From Caldilineaceae bacterium (lineage in GTDB: Bacteria > Chloroflexota > Anaerolineae > Caldilineales > Caldilineaceae): a DNA stretch of 64,000 bases. Below, piece by piece: positions 28,705 through 40,700 of this stretch. The stretch lies in contig JALHQH010000011.1 of assembly GCA_022842065.1 (NCBI GenBank), positions 62,001 to 126,000 of the forward strand, given 5' to 3'. The position numbers were made by a program, and so were the translations under genes. The notes below the pieces were generated by a model. It made no database searches. It was not told where the DNA came from and was given only the letters and a program-made list of their open reading frames with translations. Position 1 is the first letter of the stretch. The number at the start of each line of letters is the position of its first letter.

Positions 28705-31700
28705 ATGAGCTTTTCCATCAAGCGCTTCCGCTCGCTCTTTTTTGCCGCCGTGCTCTTGCTGCTTGGCGCGGGCTTAATGCCCGGCATTGGGCGCTGGGGG
28801 ATCCCGACCGTCTATGGCGCGCCGACGAGCGTCACCTACTATTTTGAAGATATCATCCATAATGGCACCAGCTTTGCTTCATCCAGCCAAACCTTTACAT
28901 TGACCGGTAACATGGTTGGTCAAAAGATCAATGATTTCGGCTCTAATCTCGAAGGTGAGACGGGACATTCCGATGGCTACATGGATTCGGTCTATCTGCA
29001 ATCACGGACGGGCAATGTTGGTGGGATTGCCGCGTCCGCCGGTTATACCTTCCGCGCACAGCGGTTTGATGTCTGGCCATCACAAAACGGCGGTGACAAC
29101 GTATTGAATCCGCCCCAAAGTATTACAGTGATTGGGAAACGCAATGGCAGCCAAGTGGTCAGCGCAACGGTTGCATCTGCCGGCTATGGCCAAAATCCGG
29201 TTGCTTTGGGTGGCGCTTGGCAGCGGATCGACCTCACTGGTACCGACTTTGCCACCACCGATATCGACACGGTTGAGTTTGTCCTCAACAGCCCACATAA
29301 TTATCTGGCAGTTGATAATTTTGTCTATAGCACGTTGGGGCTGGCCTCGCCCACGGCGACCGCAACCGCGACGGCGACGAATACCTCGTTGCCAACAGCG
29401 ACCAACACTGCGACAGCAACGGCGACGAATACACCTGTACCCACGGCCACCAGCACAGCCACCCCTGCCGCTACGCCGAACACACCCATCGACGGGATTA
29501 CCACCTTTAACAGCTTTCCCAGTACTTATACCGAATATGCACGCACAACGAACGGTGCCAGTGGTTTCACCGCCACCAATCTAGCCGGTTGGGACATGTC
29601 CGGCTATACCACGGCGGGCAGTAACACCTTTGTGATCGCGAGCGAAAATTGGGGGGCTGGTAGCGATGGTGCCTTAGTGTATGTGGCGCTAGAGACCGGG
29701 TCACAAACGATCACCAGTGTGCGTTTTGCCTCGAATGACGGCAAATTGTTTGACCTCAATGGAATTGACTTTGGGTATGACAGTTGGCAAGGTGCACCGG
29801 CAACCACTTTTACCTTTACCGGCTATGTCGATGGCGTACCGGTCAGTGGTGCAACCTACACGACCGCCGCAGTTGCCTCATTTGGCAATAGTGGTACATG
29901 GCAACGGGGAATTACCTTTACTGCTAATATCAAGTTTCAAGGAATTGATGAATTTCGCATCACCACCGCCAATGCGGTGCTAACAGCGCTGGACATTGAT
30001 AACATCAATGCCACCAATTTTAGGAATCCTGAAAGTGCCCCCACTCTCACCGCCACCGGTGCCACCCCTACCTTTACCCAAGGCAGCAGCACCGGCGTTG
30101 ACCTCTTCAGCAGTGTCACTGCCGCCACCAATGACAGTGGCCAATCCTTTACTAGCGCGGTCCTCACCGTCAGCAATGTCGCTGATACCACCGAATACCT
30201 AACCATTGACGGGACCGACGTTGCGCTGACCAACGGTGCTAGCGGCACCATCACTGGGATTGGCAACTATGCCGTCAGTGTGGCGGGCAACACCGCAACC
30301 GTCACCCTTAGCGGCATGACCCACAGCGACGCCAACATGGGCACGCTCATCGACGGGATGAGTTACAAAAACAGTGACGCCACGCTCACCACCGGCAGTC
30401 GCGTGGTAACCCTGGTGAGTGTGACCGACAGCGGTAGCAGTAACAACAGCGCCACGGTCAATCAGCAGGCAACGGTCACCCTCCAGGCACCAGCGCCAGC
30501 GCTTTACTATCTTTCGAGTGATGGTAGCAGCACGATGTTGGGGGCAACCGATGCGCTCAATCGCATCAAGCCGGATGGCACCGGCGGCGCTGTGCTCAAG
30601 CGTTCTATCCATCCTGCCCCTGGTGACCTGGCATTGGATCTGGCGAATCAGCGCGCTTTCTTCTTGGGCGCAACCTCCACTAACTCTCCTGGCGTCTACA
30701 GCGTCAATCTGACCAGTGGCACCGTCTTTACCGTCACCACCCTGCCCACTGGCCCCTTCTATGGCGGGATCACCTATGACCCCGTTGGCGGGTACATTTA
30801 CTATCTTTCGAGTGATGGTAGCAGCACGACGTTGGGGGCAACCGATGCGCTCAGTCGCATCAAGCCGGATGGCACCGGCGGCGCTGTACTCAAGAGTTCC
30901 ATCCATCCTGCCCCTGGTGACCTGGCATTGGATCTGGCGAATCAGCGCGCCTTCTTCTTGGGCGCAACCTCCACCAACTCTCCTGGCGTCTATGGGGTCA
31001 ATCTGACCAGTGGTGCTGTCTTTACCGTCATCACCCTGCCCACCGGCCCCTTCTATGGCGGGATCACCTATGACCCCGTTGGCGGGTACATTTACTATCT
31101 TTCGAGTGATGGTAGCAGCACGACGTTGGGGGCAACCGATGCGCTCAATCGCATCAAACCAGATGGCACGGGTGCGGCTGTGCTCAAGAGCTCCATCCAT
31201 CCTGCGCCTGGTGACCTGGCATTGGATCTGGTGAATCAGCGCGCTTTCTTCTTGGGCGCAACGTCTACCAACTCTCCTGGCGTCTACAGCGTCAATCTGG
31301 CCAGTGGCACCGTCTTTACCGTCACCACCCTGCCCACTGGCCCCTTCTATGGCGGGATTGTTTATACAGACGAAACCGTCCCCACCTTCGATGGGGCGAA
31401 TTCCCTACCAGCCGATGACGCCACCGCTGTTACGCCCACGAGCAGCCTGGCGTTGCGCTTCAGCGAGTCTGTCATCAAAGGCATTACCGGCACCTTCATT
31501 ATCCGTGATGTGACGGCAAACACTGTGCTCGAAACGTTGGCTTACACTGATACTCAGATCGCCGGTTGGGCCACCAACACGCTGACGATTACACCTAGCG
31601 CCAACCTGCCGGCCAACCATGAGATTGCGGTGCAATGGCGCTTTGGGTCAATCCGCGACTACTATGACAACTATGTCATTGCCAATGCCACCGACACCAC

Positions 31701-34700
31701 CTACAACGTTACCATTGGCACGGCCAGCAATGCCGACCTGACCGTGAACAAAACCGGCAACGGCACAGGCACCGTCACCAGCCTGCCCGCGGCGATTGCC
31801 TGTGGCGTCACCTGTACGGCCACCTTCAGCAGTAGTCTTGTCGTCACTTTAACCGCCACCGCGGACGTTGGTTCCGTCTTTGCCGGTTGGTCGGGCGCGT
31901 GTAGTGGCACCGGCAACTGTATTGTGACGATGTCCGCTGCCCGAGCAGTGACTGCGACTTTCCAGATCATCGAAAGTACCCAACCCTACACGGGTATTAG
32001 CGGCAAAGCCGGCACGCTGCACGCCCTGGGTGGTTATCTTTCCACCATTACTGTCGCCAAAGCGCCGACGACCTTGCCGCGCGGCATTAAGCTGCCCCTC
32101 GGCCAGTTGAGTTTCATCATTACCGGGCTACCCACTGGTGGCACGGTGCAGTTGAGCCTCTACGCCGACAGCAGCCTCAAGGTAAGCAGCTACTACAAAC
32201 GTAACCGCCTCACCAATGCGTGGGTCGATATTGCCACTGCGGTGGCTGTTGCCGACAGCACCACCACGCGCGTCAACTTTGCGCTGACCGATGGCGGTCC
32301 TTATGACGCTGACGGCGCGGCAAACGGCACCATCGTCGATCCGGGGGGACCCAGCGAAAACTTGCTGACACCGCTTGTGCGTGAAAATACCACCTTCGTC
32401 ACGACCTTGGAACCCTTCACCGACACGATCTTGATCGGCACGCCCAACTATGCTATCACCGGTGGCAGCGACCAAGCCCTCTTTGCGCTCGACGCTGACA
32501 GTGGCCTGCTCACCTTTATCGCTGCGCCTGATTATGACAACCCCGGCACCGCCAATGTCGATAGTACCGGTCGCCCCGTCTACACCGTGACCGTTACGAT
32601 TAACGGTGCGACTAGCGGCAGCCAAACGCACACCCTGGCCGTTAGCTTGCTTGATGATCCCGCCACCACTGGTGTGATCCAGAACCTGGCCGGCGACTAT
32701 ACGACCTTTAGCCTGAACACCCCTGCGTACATTGACGCTGATCCCAACAGCGATACCACGGGCTTTGCCCTGGTTGGCGACAGCACAGCCAGCTTTGCCA
32801 ATGGTACGCTGACCATTACTCAAATGAGTGGACCGGCCGATGGTAGCTTTACCTTTGATGGTACAACGGCGACAGCCGGTGGCAATGATGTCATCAGCGC
32901 CGGAGAAGATGTCTCGACCAATGACAGCCTTGCGCTGTCGATCACCACAGTAGGGACAATTGATGGCAGTGCCGACGGACAGAATGGCAATAGCCTAGTC
33001 ATCCATTTCAATGGTGCTGCAACCGCGCGCTATGTTGAAGAGATCCTCAACGGTCTGTTGTACACCGCCCCCACCGGCGGTGTACGCGAATTCTATGTCT
33101 ACGTTAACGATGGGGCCGGCGCGACCTATGGGACTTCCGAGTCGGTCAGCTTTGTCATGGCCGGCCCCACAGAACCCTTGACGGTCAATCCGGCTGGCAC
33201 GGGCAGCGGCAAGGTCACGAGTGATCCTGTCGGGATCGACTGTGGCAACCGTTGCGCGTATGACTTTGGTAGTGGCCTGACGGTCACCTTGACCGCCACC
33301 GCCGACAGCGGTTCAACCTTTAGCGGCTGGAGTGGTGAGTGTAGCGGGACCGGCCGTTGTATCATCACGATGGCTGGGGTGGGGGCATGTGCTGCGGATA
33401 CCGTCTGTGTGGCCGGCGTGCTGGCGGCAAAAGTGGTCACCGCGACCTTTACCGCCGACCCGATCACCACGCCGCTGATCCTTGATCGCTACAGCCCCAT
33501 CATGCATACGGTTGATGTACCACTCGATAGTCGCGTTGTGCTTACCTATAGCGCGGCCATTGCTGCGGCGACTGTCACCAGCCGCACGGTTGCCGTCCAT
33601 AGCATGTACCAAGGGCTGGTGACCGCTACTCACAGCATTAGCGGCAATGTCGTCACAGTGACCCCGGCGCAGCCTTTCTTCGCCGGCGAGCTGGTCTACA
33701 CGAGCGCCACGACCGCGACGGCTAATCTCACTGGGACGAGGCCACTCACGCCTACCGTCTGGCAATTTCAGACGGCGGCAGCCGCCAGCGCTGGCAGCTT
33801 GGCGGATGGTGTCAATTTCGGTCCGGCTGACGACGCGACCTACGCGCTGGCGTGGGCTGATGCCGACCGCGACGGCGATCTTGACCTGGCGGTCGGCAAT
33901 AACGGCGGTCAGAATGTGCTCTACCTTAACCAGGGAGATGGCAGTTTCGATGCAGGGATCAACTTCGGCACCGGCAGCGAACCCACCTGGAGCCTGGCGT
34001 GGGGCGACTTCGACAACGATGGCGATCTTGATCTGGCGGTAGGGAACAGCGGGGCACAGAGCGCGGTCTACCCGAACAACGGGGATGGCACCTTCGGCGC
34101 AGCGGTCAATTTCGGTACCGAAGGTGATAGCACCATTGGGCTGGCGTGGGGCGACTTCGATGGTGATGGCGACCTCGACCTGGCTACCGGGAGCGATTAC
34201 GCTGGTGTGCTCTACCCGAACAACGGGGACGGTACCTTCGGCACTGGGATCAACTTCGGCACCGGTCGCACCTTGGCATGGGGGGACTTCGACAACGACG
34301 GCGACCTCGACCTCGCCGCTGGGAGCTGGGGGCAGAATACACTCTACCACAATAACGGCGATGGCACCTTTGGCACCGGGATCAATTTTGGCAGCGGTAG
34401 CGATGCGACCCTCAGCGTGGCGTGGGGTGATTTCGACGGTGATGGCGACCTTGACCTCGCCGCCGGCAATTACTCTGGTCAGAATGAAATTTATCCCAAT
34501 CTTGGGGACGGCAGCTTGGGTTCCCCGCGCAATTTTGGTACGGGCAGTGATAGTACACGGAGCTTGGCTGTTGGTGACTTCGATGGTGACGGCGACCTTG
34601 ACCTCGCCGTCGGTAACGAAAATGAACAGAATGTGCTCTACCTCAACCAGGGGGATGGCACCTTCGACACCGGACTCAACTTTGGTACCGGTAATGATGC

Positions 34701-37700
34701 CACGCTGAGCGTGGCCTGGGGTGACGCTGATGGTGATGGCGACCTTGACCTGGCGGCTGGGAATTACAATGAGCAGAATGTGCTCTACCGCAACGTCCCC
34801 CCGCGCCTGGCTGTGAACAAAACGGGGAGCGGCAATGGCATGGTCACCAGCTTACCGGCCAGCATTGCCTGTGGCATCACCTGCACGGCAGACTTCGCTT
34901 ACAGCACGGTAGTCACTTTGACGGCTGTGGCCGACAGTGGTTCGACCTTTGCTGGTTGGTTTGACGCGTGCAGCGGGATAAGCAATTGTACGGTAACGAT
35001 GACGGCGAACAGTGCGGTCACCGCGACCTTTACCCTCAGTAACAGCCCCACGATCATGGTCGGTGGGCTAGTCTCCTTTACCGCCGGCGGCGGCCCCATT
35101 GTGGTTGCCCCCCAACTGACGCTGGGCGATCCAACCGATGGCATCCGCGAAGTCCGCGTTGCGATCACCCCGCTGGAAAGCGGCGACCTACTCGCTTTTA
35201 CCGCCACAGCGGGGCTTACCGGCACCTACAACGCGGCTACCGGTATCCTCGCGCTGACGGGCAATGGCACGACGGCCCAATGGCAGAGTCTGCTGCGTAC
35301 CGTTACCTACAACTCAACCAATCCTGCGCCCCAGCAGTTCACACGGCAACTCGGCTTTACCATCGTTGATCTCAGCGATGCGGGCAAAGCCGGCACTGAA
35401 TTTCTTGTCAACGTCACAACGACTGGCTTCCAAGACGAGCCATCCATTACCGCGCTCAGCGACGGCGGCTTTGTGATGGTTTGGCAGGCGCGGGCTCCCG
35501 CCGAAACCCCGGATGATGGTGAAAGTGGGGATACCCGTGGCGTCTTTGGACGGCGCTTTGACGCGAATGGCACAGTGCTTGGCAGTGAATTTCAGATCAA
35601 TACCTTTACGAAAAACGATCAAGACACACCCGTTGTCGCTGGCTTGACAGGCGGTGGCTTTGTCGTCGTCTGGGAATCGGGTGAACAGAAGCCGGTCACG
35701 GACACGATTGACTACGACGATGATATTACCATGCGCCTCTATGCTGCCGATGGAACTGCGCTGGGCGCTGATCTGTTGGTCAATAGCTGGCGCGGCAACG
35801 ATTCAGGCAGCGACGATCAGGATGATCCCGATGTCGCGGCGCTGACTGATGGTGGCTTTGTGATTGTCTGGGAATCCGACGAACAGGATGCTGGCACTAC
35901 CGATGGCATCTACGCCCAGCGCTTCAATGTGGCGGGCACGAAAGTCGGCAGCGAGTTCCGTGTTAACACGACGACGGCGGACGACCAACGGGAACCGCGC
36001 ATCGTAGGGCTGACTGATGGTGGCTTTGTGGTGACCTGGGTGTCAGACGAACAGGCTGGCTCTATCGATAACGACATCTATGCGCAACGCTACACCGCCG
36101 CAGGTAGTCCGGTCGGGGGTGAATTCCTGGTCAACCAGACGATCATCGCCGATCAGGTGACGCCCTTCCTGGGGGCCATGAGTGATGGCGGCTTTATCGT
36201 CACCTGGACCACGGAAAACGCGGATGACACGTCGGATGTCTATTTCCGTCGCTACAACGGGGCCGGCACCGCGATCACGGCGGAAACCCAGGTGAACAGC
36301 GGCACAGATGGCACCGAACAATCTGTCTCCGCGCTGCGTGACGGTGGCTTTGTGATCATCTTTGAAGCGCCCAATGGCGTCGACAGTAATGGCACAGGTG
36401 TTTTTGGTCAGCGCTACAACGCGCAGTCGACCAAAGTTGGCGATGCCTTCCAGGTGAATAGCCTGACCGCTGGCAACCAGGACTCACCAGTGGTTGGGCC
36501 ATTAGCCGGGGGTGGTTTCCTTGTTACCTGGGAAGGTCCCCCCGATAGCATCGATACAGATGACAATGTCTACGGCCAGCGCTTCCTGCCCTTCGCGATT
36601 GCCGTTACCGACGCGTTGACTTTAACCATTACGCTGGTCAACGATGCGCCTACCTTCACCAATCTCGACGGTGATAGCGTGGCGTGGGCCGATGTGGGCA
36701 ACACGGTGCGCGTGGATCAAGATGGCAACGCCACCATCGGCGACACCGAGTTTGAAGCGCTGAACGGCGGTAATGGCGATTGGGCCGGCGCTACTCTCAC
36801 CATACAGCGCGCAAGTACGGCATGGTCGGCTGATCTCTTTGCCTTCGATCCCACCGGCAGCAGTTTCACCATTGACACCGACGCCCTCCAAGTTGCCGGC
36901 CAGACTTTTGCCACCTTTACCAACAGCGGCGGTGTGTTAACGATCAACTTTACCAGCACCATCACGACGGCCACCACCGCGCTGGTGCAAGCGGTGCTCC
37001 GCCATCTCACCTACCGCAACGACACCCCGGCTGCCGACGCTACGCTCCGCTTTACGCTCAGCGACGGCAACAGCAACACCACCGCCGACGTGACGGTGAC
37101 CAGCGATACCGTCTATGTGACCAATAACAGTGATAGTGCCACCATCGACCTTAGCGATGGGGTCAGCTTTAGCGAAGCCGTGGCCATCGCGCTGGCCGAC
37201 ACGACCGGCCACCAGGCGCTCTTGCTGAGCAGTGCTTTCGCCGCGCCAGTGACGTTGGCCGGTGATCTTGCGCTTGGTGAGGGCTTGACGGTTAATGCTG
37301 CTGCTGCGGACGGCGTTACACTCAGTGGTAGTAGCATCACTATCGCCAGCGGTTTCATCCTCACCTGGACCAATGCCAGCACTAGCGCGACAATCGATAG
37401 TGTGCTAGCCGGCACTGGTGGGCTGATCAAGTCCGGCAGCGGCACCTTAACGCTCGCCGCGCACAATTCCGCTACGGGTACGATAACGGTGGCCGCCGGC
37501 ACCCTATTGGTGACCGGACGTCTTGCCGATAGCAGCAACGTGGTGGTGGTCAATGGGAGTACGCTGGGTGGCAATGGCACAGTGGGCGCGGTGGTAGTAC
37601 AGCCCAATGGCACTCTTGCACCTGGTTCCGGCCTTGCACTCTTCACGGTTAACGATGGGCTGACCATGGCCGCCAATAGCGTGCTGGCCGTCGCGCTTAA

Positions 37701-40700
37701 CGGCTCTACCCCCGGCACAGATTATGACCAGATCGTGGTGACCGGCACGGTTAACCTTACCGACGCCAACCTGACGCTTGATCTCAGCAACTTCACGCCG
37801 GGGGGCAGCAGCTTTACCTTGATCGACAATGATGGCAGTGACCCGATCAACGGGACATTGACCGGTTTGGCCCAAGGCGCAACGTTCAGCACAGCAGGCT
37901 TTACCTTCCAGCTTAGCTATACCGGCGGCGATGGGAACGATCTCGTGTTGACCATGATCCAGCCGCTCACGGTGGGGATGACGGGGGCCGGCAGCGGCAC
38001 AGTTACTAGTCTACCCGCGGGGATCGCCTGTGGCATCACCTGTACTGCCAATTTTGCCTATAATACAGTGGTCACCTTGACCGCCGTGGCGGACAGTGGA
38101 TCGACCTTCAGCGGTTGGAGCGGCGAATGTAGCGGCACCGGCGACTGTGTCGTGAACATGGCGGGCGTTGGTCCGTGTAGTGGATTTAGTGTCTGTATTG
38201 CCATCGCGTCGCCCAACAAAGTGGTCACCGCGACCTTTGCGCTTGACCCAATCACCACAACCCTCACCCTAACGACGATGCCCAACCCTGTCACCGCACA
38301 GGATGCGTTAACCCTGACCGCAACCCTTGCCCCGATTGGCACAGGTACGGTTCAATTCTATGTCGATGGTGCCACATTTGGCGCGGCGCAAACGCTGGTC
38401 GCCGGTGCAGCGCAACTGTTGACCACAACACTGCCCGCCGGTACCTATGTGATCACTGCCGGCTACAGTGGGGATGGACTCTACCTGCCCAGCGTTTCTA
38501 GCGTGGTGACGCAGACTGTAACCGCGCCACCAACGCCGACTCCAACAGTCACACCAACGCCGACCACAACGAATACACCATTGCCGCCAACGGCAACCGC
38601 GACGGCAACAGAAACAGCACTGCCAACCGCGACGGCCACGGCGACCGCAACGAATACGCCGGAGCCGACGATGACCAGCACGCTCCAGCCAACGGCGACG
38701 GAAACGGAAATACCAGAACCAACCGCGACCGGCACGTTACAACCGACGGCCACGGCAACGAGTACACCGGAGCCGACGATGACGGGCACGCTCCAACCGA
38801 CGGCCACGGCGACGGAAACGAGCACGCCGGAGCCGACGATGACGGGCACGCTCCAACCGACAGCCACGGCGACGGAAACGAGCACACCGGAGCCGACGAT
38901 GACGGGCACGCTCCAACCGACGGCCACGGCGACCGAAACGGAAACACCGGAGCCGACGATGACGGGCACGCTCCAACCGACGGCCACGGCGACCGAAACG
39001 GAAACACCAGAGCCGACGATGACGGGTACGCTCCAACCGACGGCCACGGCGACGGAAACGAGCACGCCGGAGCCGACGATGACGGGTACGCTCCAACCAA
39101 CGGCCACGGCGACCGAAACGGAAACACCGGAGCCGACGATGACGGGTACACTCCAACCGACGGCCACGGCGACCGAAACGGAAACACCGGAGCCGACGAT
39201 GACGGGTACACTCCAACCGACGGCCACGGCGACCGAAACGAGCACACCAGAGTCAACCGCGACGGGCACGCTCCAACCGACGGCCACGGCGACGGAAACA
39301 AGCACACCAGAGTCAACCGCGACGGGTACGCTCCAACCGACGGCCACGGCCACGGAAACGAGCACACCAGAGCCGACGATGACGGGTACACTCCAACCGA
39401 CGGCCACGGCCACGGAAACGAGCACACCAGAGCCGACGATGACGGGTACACTCCAACCGACGGCCACGGCGACGGAAACGAGCACACCAGAGCCGACGAT
39501 GACGGGCACGCTCCAACCGACGGCCACGGCGACGGAAACAAGCACACCGGCCCCAACCGCGACCGGTACGCTTCAGCCAACGGCCACGGCGACCGAAACG
39601 GAAACACCAGAACCAACGGCGAGTAGCACCGCCACGCCGACCGCGACAGGCACCCCGGCTGCGGGGAGTATCACCGGTCTGCTCTTTGTGGACCGCAATG
39701 GCAACGGCGACCAGGAAAGTGGTGAACCAGGGGTTACCGCCGCCACGGTGACGCTCTTTAACAGCACCGGCCAACTCGCCAGGGTCACAACGGACAATAA
39801 CGGTTCCTATCAATTCATTGACCTGACGCCGGGGCTCTATACCGTCGTGGCTGCGGCCCCAGTTGAATGGGTGGCCCAAGGCAGCACAACCAGTAATGTC
39901 AACCTGGGCAGTGGTGATGTGGCGGTGCGTAACTTCGGTTACCAGGCACGTGGCACGCTGACCGGTGTGATCTTCCGTGATCTCGATGGTGATGGTCGCC
40001 AGGCGCACGCGGAAAGTGGCGTGGCCGGGGTGACGATCCAGCTCTTCCAGAACACGCAATTGTTGACCACAACGCTGAGCAGCGCTGACGGTAGTTATCA
40101 ATTTGCTGCCTTGCTGCCTGGCAACTATCTGGTGGTGATGACGCCCCCCGCCGACTTTGTGGCGGTGACCGGCGTGCAACAACCGGTTGCCCTGGCCCCT
40201 GATAGCGCGGTCAATCTCAGCTTTGGGCTACAACCGGTTAGCACGATTGCCGGTGTGGTCTACGATGACAGCAACGGTGATGGTGTGCGCCAAAACAGCG
40301 AAGCAGGCATCCCCAACGCCGCCATCGCGCTCTTTACCGCCGGGCCGGATGGGGTCTTCCGCACCGGTGATGAAGTGCCTGTGGGCAGCATGAGTAGTGG
40401 GGCCGATGGCAGCTACAGTTTTGTTAACCAGGCGGTCGGGGCCTATGCCGTCCAGTTGACCACGCCGACCGGCTACACCAGCACCTCACCCAGCCAAGTG
40501 GTGATTAACCTGGCCCAGTTCTGGACGGCCGTCGCCAACTTTGGTAACCAAACGGTCAATACCGTCGCTGCCACCACCTTTGAAGATCGCAACAACAATG
40601 GCATGCAGGAGCCGAATGAACCACCGTTGGCCGGCCTGCCGGTGGTGTTGGCACCGCAGCTGCAAAGCGCGGCGGTGACGGCCGTTTACAGTGCCACCAC

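Noticed and set aside
38481..39616. Two overlapping long minus-strand frames over the 60-bp array
   Set aside because: Same artefact: stop-free antisense frames of a repetitive coding array.
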